The notes below the pieces were generated by a model. The model ran no database searches, had not been told where the DNA came from, and worked only from the letters and a program-made list of their open reading frames with translations. Shown one piece after another: positions 22,533 through 33,508 of a stretch of DNA of 64,000 nucleotides. The stretch spans positions 124,364,796 through 124,428,795 of the forward strand of contig CM053142.1 in assembly GCA_028571685.1 (NCBI GenBank), in the 5' to 3' direction. This DNA is from Heterohyrax brucei. Its lineage: Eukaryota; Chordata; Mammalia; Hyracoidea; Procaviidae. The first letter of the stretch is position 1. Each line of letters starts with the position of its first letter. The position numbers and the translations under genes were made by a program.

Positions 22533-23312
22533 ATGAAGCAGAACAAAATTAAAAGTAAGCTGTTTGAACTGATGGAACATCAATGCTCTGAAATCCAGCA
22601 GATCAATGATAGAATTACAAAAGTAGACAACTCAATGCAAAGCCAAAAGAGCAGAACTGAGATGGAAGCCAGAATTAGTGAACTTGAGGATAGAGCAACT
22701 GACACCAGCATTTATGAGGAGAAATCAGACAAAAGATATGAGAAAAATGAAGAAATATGAAAAGACATGTGGGACTCTATAAACAGGAATAATCTATGGA
22801 TAATTGGAGTTCCCAAACAGGGAGGGATAGCTGAAAGTACAGAGAACCTTTTTGTAGAGTTGTTGACAGAAAATTTCCCTGAAATCATGAAAGAAGAGAA
22901 CATAGATATCCAAGATGCTTATCAAACACCACATAAAACAGACCCCAAAAGAAAGACACCAAGACATAATCAAGCTTAATAAAATGAAACAGAAACAGAG
23001 GCACTTAAAGGCAGCCAGACTTAAAGCAAAGCTAACATGCAGAGGGAATCCCTGTAGCCTTTTGTGTGACTTCTCAGCAGAAATGATGTTGACAAAAAGG
23101 CAGTGGGATGACACATTCAAAGCCTTGAAGGAGAAAAACTTCCAACCAAGAATTCTATATCGTGCAAAATTGTCTCTCAAATGTCAAGGTGAAATTAAGA
23201 CATTCACAGATAAACAGAAGCTTAGAGACTTTGTAAAAACCAAACCAAAACTACAAGAACTACTGAAAGAAGCTCTTTGCTTAGAAAAACAAAAACATCA
23301 AGTTTATACTTA
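22533..23312 (+). pseudogene. L1 ORF1 remnant
   Basis: Two frames joined by a frameshift. 22533-22760 shows the heptad-rich coiled coil (EARISELEDRATD) and 22767-23312 the RNA-binding part (NLWIIGVPKQGG, FVELLTENFPEI, DTFKALKEKNFQPRILY). ORF1p is the L1 RNA-binding trimer. Stops at 22758-22760 and about 22977 inactivate it. Confidence 0.8.
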
Positions 23313-23639
23313 AAGAGGCAATGCAGGACTCAGCACCCGGAATCCTACTCAGTTAAGGAAATCACAAAGCTCAATCAAAGCTACAATTTTAAAAGAAGGG
23401 AACCAGTGATTATAACACAAAAACTATGACATCATCACACTAAAAATAGGGATATATTGCAGTAGTTATAACCCTTTTGGATGGAGAAGAAATTAAAAAG
23501 ATCTGAAGAATTTAAAGTCTGGTTTAAACTAAAAATAGCAAGGGGGACCATAGGGGCAGCTGCAAAGCAAAATAACAATGTGACATTATCAAAACAAGAA
23601 GCATGATACAGGAGTCTCAACAAACACAAAAAGAGCACT

Positions 23640-25660
23640 GGAAAAGATGAAAAGTCAACACAAAGAAGAATGACTCAGGACATAATATTAAGAGCTACAT
23701 AGAAAATATCAACAACACAAAGGCATCAAAATAACAGCACTAAATACATACCTATCAATAATGAATGTAAACAGACTAAATGCTTCAATAAAGCAACAGA
23801 GACTAACATCTTGGATCGAAAGACACGATCCATCTGAATGCTGGTTACAAGAAACACATCTTGACTCAAAGATACAAATAAACTGACAAAGGATGGAAAA
23901 ATATATACTAGGCCAACAACATACAAAGAAGAGCAAGAGTAGCAATACTAATCTTAGATAAAATAGATTTTAATGTAAAGTCCACCATTGTGGACAAGGA
24001 TGATCATTATTTATTGATGAAAGGTTCAGTGCATAAGCAGGATATAACAATATTAAGTATTTATGCACCCAATACCAGAGCATCTAAATACATCAAATAA
24101 ACACTGACAACATTAAAAAATGAGATTACTTCACAGTAATAGTTGGAGACTTCAACACTTCACTTACAGTAATGGACAGATCATCCAGAAAAAAAGCTCA
24201 GTACAGATACAGAAGATTGTATTGAGACAATTAACCAACTAGACCTCACTGACATATACAAAACTTTTTACCTATCAACAGATAACTACACCTTCTTCTC
24301 CAATGCACACTGAACATTTTCCAGAATAGACCATGTGTTAGGACATAAAGCAAATCTTAATAAAATCCAAACCACTGAATTATTCGAGTGTCTTCTCAGA
24401 CCACAAAGCCATAAAAATTTAAATCAATAGCAGGAAGAAACAGAAATTTGGACTCATGGAAGCTAAGTAACACCTTGCTCAAAAATCCATGGGTTATAGA
24501 AGTTGAAGATGAAATAAAGAAATTTATGGAATTAAATGAGAATGAAAACACATCCTACCAGAACCTATGGGATACAGCGAAAGCAGTGCTGAGAGGTGAG
24601 TTTATCTCTATAAATGCACACATCCAGAACCAAGAAGGAACCCAAACCAAAGATCTAACCCTACAGCTTGAACAAGTAGAGAAAGAGCAACAGAGGAACC
24701 CCTCAGGCACCAGAAGAAAACAGATAATAAAGACTACAGCAGAACTAAATGAATTACAGAATAGAACAATTGAAAAAATTAACAAAACCAATAGCTAGTT
24801 CTTTGAAAAGATTCACAAAATTGATAAACCATTGGCTAAACTTCCTAAAGAAAAAGGAAAGGAAACAACCTGAATAAGAAATGAGATGAGAGAAGTCACA
24901 ACAGACCTAACTGCAATAAAAAAAAAAAAAATCACAATAGAATACTACGAAAGACTGGACTCTAAGAGATTTGAAAACCTAGAAGAAATAGACAAATTTG
25001 TAGATGCATGTCACCTACCAAAATTATCACAAGGATAAGCAGAACAACTTAATAACTCCATCACAAAGGAATAGATAGAAAAAGTCATCAAAAAGCTACC
25101 AACCAAAAAATACCTTGACCCAGGTAGCTTCACCAAAGAATTCTACCAAGCTTTTACAGAGGAATTTACTCCAGTAGTACTGAGGCTATTTCACAGCAGA
25201 GTAAGAGATGGAATACTCTCAAATTCATTCTGTGATGCCAGCATAACCCTGATATCAAAGCCAGGCAAAGATCTCACAAAAAAAAATTATAGACCAATAT
25301 TACTCATGAACCTAAGTGCAAAAATCTTCAGCAAAACCCTAGCTGATAGAATTCAACAGTCTATCAAAAAAATAATTCATCATGACCAAGTTGGATTCAT
25401 ACCAGGGGTACAAGACTGGTTCAACATCAGAAAAACGTGATTAACTGCATAAATTACACAAAGGATAAGAATACCCTGATTTTGTCAACTGATGCAGAAA
25501 AGGCAACAAGAAAAAGCTAAATAACCCAATTAAGCAGTGGGCTAAGGAGATGGCCAGACACTTCACTAAAGAGGACATCCAAGCAGCCAAAAGACACATG
25601 AGGAAATGGTCATGGTCACTATCTATCAGAAAAATACAAATCAGAACTACAATGAGAAAG
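23640..25660 (+). pseudogene. L1 ORF2 remnant (endonuclease and partial RT)
   Basis: Endonuclease pieces (NVNRLNASIK, WLQETHLDSK, VIVGDFNTSL) with several stops, then an open stretch at 24448-24798 (linker, KFMELNENENTSYQNLWDTA), then RT motifs [27 protein letters not shown] and [10 protein letters not shown]. After [12 protein letters not shown] coding at about 25500 the frame jumps to the C-terminal segment ([19 protein letters not shown] equivalent), so the palm with the catalytic aspartates is gone. Confidence 0.8.
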
Positions 25661-25973
25661 CAGGGGCGGAGGTCTGGAAACCATGCTTTCAGGGGACATT
25701 GAGGTCAACTGGCCTAACTAGCCTATTGCTGAGAGTCTTCTGCACTCCCTACTGGGGAGTAGCATCTGGGTTTTTAAAAGCTAGCAAGCTGCCATCTGAG
25801 CCACACTGAATGGTCCCAACTCAGCCAGAACAGATTATCACTGATAACAGCAATACAAGGAAAAAAGCTCAGGAACACTGTATCAACGTGTGAACAGAAG
25901 AACCAGATGGTGCCTGGCCACCACCAAAGACAGCTGTGATGGGGCACACAATGTAGAGTCCCTCTGGCAACAC

Positions 25974-27469
25974 AAGAAAAAGAGGAACATACCATCTCAT
26001 CCGAACAAGCTTGGCCATGATCCAAAAAACACACAATAACAAATGCTGGAGAGGCTGTGGAGAAATTGTAAATCTCCTACACTGTTGGTGCGATTGCAAA
26101 ATGGTGCTACCTCTTTGGAAAGCAATCTGGCACTTCCTTAAAAAGCTGGATCTAGATATACCATTTGACCCAATAATTCCACTACTCGGAAAATATCCTA
26201 CAGAATCAAGGCTGTTCGCACCAACTGATACATGCACAAATTTGCTTATCGCAGCACAGTCCATAATAACAAAAAGATGGAATCAACATAGATGCCCAAT
26301 GTATACTCAGTGAAACACTATGCAACGATAAAAAACAATGACAATTTTAGGAAACATCTCATGATTTCAATTTGAGGACATTATGTTGAGTGATAGTCAG
26401 TGACAAAAGGACAAATATTGTATGAGACCCCTATGATAAGAACTTAAAAACAGACTTATGCATAGAAGAAAAGAGTCTGATGGCTGCAAGGGAGGTGGGG
26501 GAGGGTTTAGATTAAATAGTTGATAGAAACTTGGTTGGGTGAAATCTGGGACAGCACACATTAGAAAGAAGATCAATATTAACTAGACTTGAACATAACA
26601 TGATTACTCCTCCCATCTTAATCCAATATTACAATAACAGAGTAGCTGGGGTGGGGGGCTGGGGGCCGGGGGCCGGGGGCCGGGGGCCATGCACTCAGGA
26701 GAAATTGAGGCCAATTGGCATAACTAACGATTTGCTAAGAGATCCCTCTGCACCCCACATGTGAGTGGCATCTGGGGTCTTAAAAGCTGCCAAGCTGCCA
26801 TCTGAGGGTACAGCAAATGGTCCCAACTTAGCAGGAATGGATGATCACCAAAAACCAAAATGACTTGGGGGAAAGAGAACTCAGAAGTCAGAGAGACCCA
26901 CATGAGTGGTTGACTACATCGACTTGTGACTAGAAGAACCAGATGGTGCCCAGCCACCACCAGTGATAGCCATGATGGACCTCACAAAGTTGAGTCTCAC
27001 GGGCAACATAAGAATAAAAAAGGGGTGCACCTTGAGATCTCCATTAAAAGACCACAAGTGATGGCCCAGGGGCTTCAGGGTTCCCCTGGGAGCATGGCCC
27101 CTGGTCCTGATGCTGCCCCTGTCCATAAATCATAATGGAGGTCAACCTTCGGACAGGAATGGATTGGACTTGGTGACACAGGGTGACCATATCATGTGTG
27201 CACTTTATGGTTTTATACATCTATAGGCTGTCATCCTGTTGACCTCTTACAGGAGGAAGGGGAATGGGTGGAGAGGAGGGGATAGGAGATTGTTGGAAGG
27301 ATAAGACATGTATGGAGCAGAGAGGAGGAGTGTGCTGTCGCCAGCTAGGGAGAGCATTGGGAGCTACATATGGGTGGGCATGTAAATTTATATGGGAATG
27401 TACATTTTCATTCAATGATAATAAAAAGGAACAAATATAAAATAACAAAAGAAAGAAAGAAAAAGAGGA
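25974..27469 (+). mobile_element. Nested 5'-truncated L1 (copy Y) with 13-bp TSD
   Basis: The insert 25987-27456 lies between two copies of AAGAAAAAGAGGA (25974-25986 and 27457-27469) within the 3' UTR of L1 X. It carries the ORF2 C-terminus (26011-26313: [30 protein letters not shown]) and a full 3' UTR with A-rich tail. Confidence 0.85.
26661..26688 (+). repeat. Four tandem GGGGGCC units in L1 3' UTR
   Basis: Exact heptamer array at the G-rich start of the L1 Y 3' UTR, preceded by GTGGGGGGCT. Sister copies at 16690 and 50070 have only GGGTCGGGG-type sequence. It is a strong G-quadruplex candidate. Confidence 0.9.
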
Positions 27470-27867
27470 GCGCAGCTCAAGAACCCTACCAAAAGACCAC
27501 AACTGATGGTCCAACAGCCTGAAGGATCCCCTGGGAGCATGGACCCTAGCCCTGCTCCTGCCGCTGACCAGAAAACACTGCTGAGGTCAACTCCTCAGAC
27601 AAAAATGGACTGGACTTGGGGACACAGTATGACTGGATGATGTGTATACTTTATGGTTCTGTGTATTTATAGGACGCTGTTCTACTGTTCTCTTTCTAGA
27701 TATGAGAGAAGAGAGTGTAGAGGGGACGGGAGCTTGTTAGGAGAATACAGCAAGTATAGAATGAAAAGGAGTGTGCTGTTACCAGCAAAGAGAGCAGAAG
27801 GAGCTGCAAATAGGCTGGCATGCAAAATTAATTTGAATTGTATACTTTCACTTAATCACAATAATAA

Positions 27868-27880
27868 AAGAATGTATATT
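27868..27880 (+). repeat. Right TSD of L1 X (AAGAATGTATATT)
   Basis: Perfect 13-base match to 20785-20797, directly after the A-rich tail. Confidence 0.9.
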
Positions 27881-28098
27881 ATTAACCCAGAGCAACCACA
27901 GGCAAAAACTGAGATAAAATAAAACTAAATAAAAAACATAGCTAAACACCAATAAAGGAGAATAATAAATAATACTTTTACTGCCTCCCTTCCCCCTGCC
28001 CCCCACCAAAAAATAGTAGGATGGGGGGACAACAAAGAGAAGAGAGAATAGAAAACAAGGAAATATAATAGATTTAAATCTACCTATATCAATAATTG
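27881..28098 (+). repeat. Ancient L1M fragment, right part
   Basis: Continues the L1M segment interrupted at 20797 (ACCCAGAGCAACCACAGGC, AACTGAGATAAAATAAAAC). Confidence 0.5.
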
Positions 28099-28262
28099 GT
28101 GAAAGCCTGGTTGCCTAGTGGTTAAGTGCTATATCTGCTGACAAAAAGGTGAGCAGTTCAAATCTGCCTGGTGCTCCTTGGAAACTATGGGGCAGTTCTA
28201 CTGTGTCCTGTAGGGTCACTATGAGTTGGATTTGACTCAGTGGCATTGGATTTGCTTTTGGT
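28099..28262 (+). repeat. AfroSINE
   Basis: Sense copy: GCCTGGTTGCCTAGTGGTTA to CATTGGATTTGCTTTTGG. Confidence 0.9.
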
Positions 28263-28278
28263 TGTATATCAGTAATCA

Positions 28279-28397
28279 GAAACCTGGTAGCATGGTGGTT
28301 AATGGCTATGGCTGCTAACGAAAATGTTTGAATCCACCAGGCACTCCTTTCAAACTCTATGGGGCATTGCTACTCTGTCCTGTAGGGTCACTGAATG
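28279..28397 (+). repeat. AfroSINE, 3'-truncated
   Basis: Sense copy starting GAAACCTGGTAGCATGG, ending at TGTAGGGTCACTG where RTE sequence begins. It follows the copy at 28099 in the same orientation. Confidence 0.85.
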
Positions 28398-29340
28398 GAT
28401 ATTGATGGCAACAGGTCTTCATTGTTCATTACCCAGCTTTCACATGCCTGTGATGCAGTTGAAAATACCATGGCTTGGGTAAGGTGCACTTTAGTCTTCA
28501 AGGTAACATCTTTACTTTTAAGTACTTTAAAGAGATTGTTTGCATCAGATTTTCCCAATGCATGGCGTCTTTTGATTCTTGACTGCTGCTTCCATGGGCA
28601 TTGATTGTGGAACTAAGTAAAAGGAAATCCTTGACAACGTCAATCCTTTCTTCACTTACATGATGTTGCTTACTGGTCCAGTTGTGAGGACTTTTGTTTT
28701 CTTGATGTTGAGTTGCAATCCATGCTGAAACTGCAGTCTTTGATCTTCATCAGTGTTTCAAATTTTGTTTACTTCCAGCAAGTAAGGAAACGCATGTTGT
28801 TAATGAGTTATCCTCCAATCCTGATGTCTTGTTCTTCTTCTTATAGTCCAACTTCTCAGGTTATTTGCTCAGCATACAGATTGAAAAGGCATGGTGAAAG
28901 GATACAACACTGTGGAACATCTTTTCTGACTTTAAGCCATGTAGTTTCCCTTTTTCTGTTTGCATGACTTCCACTTGATCCATGTATAGATTCCTTAAGA
29001 CCACAATTAGGTATTCTGGAATTCCCATTCTCCACAATGTTACCCATAATTTGTTATACACACAGTTGAATGCCTTTGCATAGTCAATGAAACTCAGGTA
29101 GACATCTTTCTGGTATTCTCTGCTTTCAGTCAAGATTTATCTGACATCAGCAATGATATTCCTGGTTCCACTTCATCTTCTGAATCTGGCTTGAATTTCT
29201 GGCAGTAATTTATCAATGTACTGTTGCAGTCCTTTTTAAATGGTCTGTTTAAGTTTGTTGTACTGTGAGGGCTTGCATGTTGCTGTGATGCTGGAATCTA
29301 TGCCACTGGTATTTAGATACCACCAGGGTCACCCACAATA
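28398..29340 (-). mobile_element. RTE/BovB-type LINE, rearranged 5' end
   Basis: Antisense from the 3' part of the RT ORF up to the QQYIDKLLPEIQ-equivalent at about 29215. The frame at 28861-29133 (minus) shows the RT phrase SFIDYAKAFNCVYNKLWVTL, including the first catalytic-aspartate motif. At 29270-29340 the 5' head of RTE (GGGCTTGCATGTTGCTGTG, CCACCAGGGTCACCC) lies in the opposite, + orientation. Confidence 0.75.
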
Positions 29341-29411
29341 GATAGATACCTGCTAAGTAAAAGCATACTACTCAAAGTATTTTTATGTGTGAATATATAT
29401 AACTATTGTCT

Positions 29412-29556
29412 TGCTATTGAGCTGTTTCTGACTCATAAAGACCCAAAGACAGAGCAGAAGTGGTCCATAATTCTTCTAAGGAGCAGCTGGTCAATTCAAA
29501 TGGCCAACCATTTGGCTAGCAGCCTGAGCTCTTAAATACTGTGCCACCAGGGCTCC
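29412..29556 (-). repeat. AfroSINE
   Basis: Antisense copy ending TGTGCCACCAGGGCTCC. Confidence 0.85.
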
Positions 29557-29866
29557 AGCATAACTAAATACTGAACCAAAGTTTCCTCTTAAAGATGGCA
29601 TTGTGACTTATGCTTTGTATTGTTTTATTTATGTAAAAAAGAAAAACACTCTTAAAATTCCATAAATAGTATTTGAAGGCATCTCCAATTTAGCAGTGAA
29701 GCTCTTCTGTATGCTCAGTTAGTGATAACTGTAATTAGTCACCTGAAGAATGTGTAACTCTCAGATTTAAGCATTGAGCATTCATGGTTTCAGTGTCGTG
29801 GCCCTGTTTAGCAACTTGATTTTCTTCCCAGTAACTTGCTGTTTCTGGAACTTTTAATCAAGGTAG

Positions 29867-30354
29867 TGTAGCAGGAAAAAGATAAGATCGGCCCACAGAG
29901 CAGAAAACACCTCGAATACCACCTTGTTTGTAGAGGAAGAAGCTGTTTATTAGCTAGCAGTGTGGAGGATGGACTCAAGTCTGAAAAATAGCCATGCATC
30001 CCATTCCGTTATCAGACATATCTATTTATACGTTTTTCCAAGAAAGCAGACAAAGCAATTTCCATATATTCTCTTAATTGGCAGTTACAAGTATACGGAT
30101 ATTCATATTGCATTCCTTTTGGCCCAGTATACTTAATGAGGCACTAGATGAATAGCATGAAGTTATATCACAAGAAGCTACCCTCTCCTTAGAAACTGGG
30201 CTTATCAAGGATTTTTGTAGGTGGGAAGAGGGAGCATCCTGGGCTGCTGCTGGAGAGAGACATGTGGACTTTTACTTTCTCCTTAAAAACTGAGCTTATC
30301 TCAGGATTTCCATGTGGGGGGGGTGGAGGGAAGCTGGTATCTGACGCCCCAACA
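29867..30354 (-). mobile_element. Probable solo ERV LTR
   Basis: TG at the left and CA at the right. On the minus strand it starts TGTTGGGGCGTCAGATACC, with a TATAAATA box (complement around 30020-30030) and AATAAA (complement around 29943-29949) near the far end, the U3-R-U5 order of an LTR. No TSD could be confirmed, so the left border is uncertain. Confidence 0.55.
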
Positions 30355-30959
30355 CTAATTAGGCATCAGGCAGAAAGCAAGCATTGATTTGAGTAGGGTT
30401 TGGGAAGGTCCTCACACAGCAAACTGGTGCCTTCTTATCTAAACAGTATAACAAATGCTACTTCCTCAGGTGAATTCACCTTTCAAGGAGGAAAGCACTG
30501 GGTGTGGGTCACATTCAGCAGGCCAGACCCATAGTTTTCGAATATCTGATGTCATGCATTCCAGCCATTTTCAGCTGTTTACCATCACTCATTCACAGGT
30601 TTACAAGTCCTGCACCGAGGCCTTCTGGAAGTTAAGTGGTATCTTCTCAAAAGCGTTTTCTTCCTCTCTCAGTATAATTAAAGAAAAGCTGAGATCTGTG
30701 CTCTCAAACTGGGGTGAGCGTCACTGAACCACTGACAGATGCGGTACATCCTCGTGAAGCATCAGCTTTGCTCAGGGTTAAGTAGTTTTAAACATTTTAT
30801 AGCAAAACAGCTTAGGTGGAAAAATTCAACATGTGAAGAATTTAGAAGCTCTACTCTAAATCTACTAAGAAATGTCTTCCTTGAGAGTGTTTTGGATTGC
30901 CTAAACTGCCCCATGTGGTTTTCCGCTCTGTCTCTGTTCTTCACATCCCTTGGAGAGGC
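30355..30959. other. Intergenic, nothing recognised
   Basis: Frames at 30455-30727 and 30739-31032 have no resemblance to known domains. No repeat was recognised. Confidence 0.55.
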
Positions 30960-31250
30960 AGCATGCTGGTCGTTAAAAGCTTGTACTGTGGAACCCAAAT
31001 TCCTGAGTGCAAGCCGCAGCCTTATCACTTAGTTGCTGTTTAACCGTGGGGATTTACTTAACATCTTCCTACCAGTTTGCTCACTTGTAAAATAAATGTC
31101 AGTTTATTTTGAGTCAGAATTAAATCAACAGCAAAGGTTTTTGTTTTTGTTTTAATATAAGAATATTTCTATATTTCTAAAGTGCTTAGAACAATGCCTA
31201 TTTGAGTTTCTATTTCATATGGCTGACATATACTAAGTGTGATAATAAAA
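30960..31250 (+). repeat. MIR SINE, interrupted
   Basis: TCCTGAGTGCAAGCCGCAGC, TAGTTGCTGTTTAACCGTGG and CTCACTTGTAAAATAAATG match the MIR core in sense. A short AfroSINE-like piece (about 31105-31140) intervenes before the MIR 3' end (AAAGTGCTTAGAACAATGCC). Confidence 0.6.
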
Positions 31251-31357
31251 TTTCTCACATAAATCTCTCCCCTGAATAGAGATAGAAACAGTCCTTGAAA
31301 GAATAAGCATTCTGTCTCCTCTTTCTCTCAGTCTCTCTCTCTAACATTCTCTCTGCC

Positions 31358-31512
31358 TCTCCTGGTGGCATAGTAGGTAAGTGCTATGTCTGCTAACCAA
31401 AAGATTGGCAATTCAAATCCACCAGGCACTCCTTGGAAACTCTATGGGACAATTCTACTTTGTCCTATAAGGTCACTTATGACTCAGAATCTACTCAACA
31501 GCAGTGGGTCTT
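31358..31512 (+). repeat. AfroSINE
   Basis: Sense copy: CTCCTGGTGGCATAGTAGG to CAGCAGTGGGTCTTTTGA. Confidence 0.9.
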
Positions 31513-31551
31513 TTGATTCCTTCAGTAAATATGTTCTGAGCACCTCTGTGT

Positions 31552-32211
31552 ACCCCTGTTACCAGAAAAGCCCAGGAGTTCAGCTACCAGCTCAAAAAGC
31601 CAATTCACTGAGACAGGAGCTTTGCAATGAGATCAAAGGTTTTATTTAAAAGCCGGCATTGCAAAGTGACAGGGAGACAGTCTTATCCTCAAAGCCTGTC
31701 CAAATTGGTCAGGCAAAGTCTGAGTATTTAAAGGGAAAGACCACATGCAGATATAGGAAACAATGTGAGCAGTTGGGGACATGTGGGAGTCAACTGAATA
31801 GAGGCTGACTGGGTAGAGGGCATCAACTGGGTGGAGGTCTGCTTCACAATCTCACAGGCCATTATCAGCCATCAATGAAACAAAGTAGTGTTAGCCCATC
31901 ATCTGGCCAGTAACCTAGAAGAATAATGCTCAAACACAAGTTACTTCACCATCCTCCCTGGACCCCTGTTTGATTCTTTTATGATTGGTTTTATCAAGAC
32001 AAAAGGAGTCATTTGTTGCCCATAGTTCACTGAATCCAGAGTGGAGTCTATAGAGGGTGCTTCCCCAGTGTCGAGGCCCGGGTCTTGTGAAATGTAGAAG
32101 TCATGTCTTTCTGTGCTGTTAGGGATGATCTGAAACAATGTCTTTCCAGTCCCCTTAGTTTTGAGCACCCCTCACATGGTGGCTTTTTCAGCCTCCAGTT
32201 TCGCCATCCCC
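31552..32211 (-). mobile_element. Probable solo ERV LTR
   Basis: The LTR is 31557-32206, TG...CA. The flanks ACCCC and TCCCC are an imperfect 5-bp TSD. On the minus strand a TTTAAATA box (about 31725) precedes AATAAA (about 31645) and a short U5. The minus-strand frame at 31941-32168 lies within it and has no recognised protein. Confidence 0.55.
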
Positions 32212-32215
32212 AAAT

Positions 32216-32394
32216 CTGTCAAGTTGATTCTGCTGTCAAGTTGACACTGCTGTCAAGTTGATTCTGACTCATAGTGACCCTATAGACAGAGTAGAACTGC
32301 CCCATAGAGTTTTCAAGGAGCACCTGGTGGATTTGAACTGCTGACCTTTTGGTTAGCAGCTGTAGCGCTTAACCACTATGCCACCAGGGTTTCC
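32216..32394 (-). repeat. AfroSINE with 17-bp triplication
   Basis: Antisense copy ending TATGCCACCAGGGTTTCC. Its 3' end carries three tandem 17-bp units, CTGTCAAGTTGATTCTG and a two-base variant, at 32216-32266. Confidence 0.9.
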
Positions 32395-32537
32395 TTTCTA
32401 TGTACCACACACAATTTTAGGCTGGTGATTACATTTTGAATCAGAAGAGCATTGTGTTTGGTTTCATGGAGTTTACAATATAATGAAACAGTACTTGAGC
32501 AGACTATCACAGTGCAACTAGATGAGGTAAGGGAGAA

Positions 32538-33073
32538 ATACTGTTGAAATGAGACATAAGTGACTCCATTTTGAGGAAAGGCACAGTAAAAATTCAAGGT
32601 ATTAAGGTAGAACGCCCCAGGAAACAACTTAATAGCAGAAAATACCATAGAGTAATCTCACCTTTGTCTTACAAAACATCTGTCTGTCACAAGACAAAGC
32701 TTGGAGACAGCCTTACAAATGACCCCTAGACCTTGACCACAATCTACTAAAACATTTGCTAACGACCACATTTTACAACTAACAGGAATTCCATGTGGCT
32801 GAAACATTCACTAACGACTATATTTTGTAACTTACAGAAATTCCATATGGCCTCAGCCAATCAATGCAAAGGTCAGCTCCCCCTCCCTGCTTTGCAGTTT
32901 CACGGTTTAAATGCTGCACACTAGGGAAACTGGGGGTCGCCTCCAGCTCTGCGTAGTTTGAAGTGCATCCCTGGTGCACCAGCCCCTTTTTTTCCTATTG
33001 GGCACATTTTTAATAAAATTTAACTTTTAAAGAGACACTGCATCATGTCTTGAAATCTGGACCCTAACAATAC
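32538..33073 (+). mobile_element. Solo ERV LTR with 4-bp TSD ATAC
   Basis: The LTR is 32542-33069, from TGTTGAAATGAGACATAAG to GGACCCTAACA, with ATAC on both sides. It has GTTTAAATGC as a TATA-like box near 32905 and AATAAA near 33012. A 4-bp TSD and this layout fit class I (gammaretrovirus-like) elements. No internal region remains. Confidence 0.75.
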
Positions 33074-33346
33074 AAGATGTTCTGTGTCCATCTGTGTTTT
33101 TCTTTCATCACACATGTCTGTCTCTTGAAGAAGATAAACTAAGATATTTATATGAAGAACTTTCTTATTAGAAAAGCTTAGAGGTTTCAAGTGTTATATA
33201 CTATGTTTCTACAGTTAGCGTGACAAACTCTTGTAGCCAATTCTAGCCAGTAGGGGGCAGGAGTGCTCAGCTACAAAGCCACTGCCCATTTTTCACTCTT
33301 TCCAAAGACCCACAATAGAGAAAATAAGTACTTCTAATTAAGTGTG
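33074..33346. other. Intergenic, nothing recognised
   Basis: Unique-looking sequence without a gene or element that I recognise. Confidence 0.5.
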
Positions 33347-33508
33347 TAAACCCTGGTGGCTTAGTGGGTTAAGTGCTGCATTTGCTAACCAAAACGTCAG
33401 CAGTTCAAATCTGCCAGGTGCTCATTGGAAATTCTATGGGCAGTTCTACTCTGACCTATAGGGTCACTGTGAGTCGGGCCCAACTAGATGGCACTGGGTT
33501 TTTTAATT
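33347..33508 (+). repeat. AfroSINE
   Basis: Sense copy: AACCCTGGTGGCTTAGTGG to TGGCACTGGGTTTTTTAA. Confidence 0.9.

Larger units (their letters stand above)
20798..27867 (+). mobile_element. L1 element with both ends and TSD (L1 copy X)
   Basis: Begins CCCAGGGCGAGGCCAAGATGG, equivalent to the 5' UTR start of other mammalian L1s, and ends in an A-rich tail with 13-bp TSDs outside. The order inside is 5' UTR (20798 to about 22530, with an LTR insertion), ORF1 remnant (22533-23312), spacer, ORF2 remnant (about 23640-25660) and 3' UTR (25661-25986 plus 27457-27867). The middle of the RT, including the FADD-type catalytic motif, is deleted at about 25505, and a second deletion joins ORF2 to the 3' UTR at about 25660. 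Another L1 is nested at 25987-27456. It is inactive. Confidence 0.85.

Noticed and set aside
22794..23313. Opposing 128- and 132-codon frames
   Set aside because: The + frame is L1 ORF1; the - frame is its shadow.
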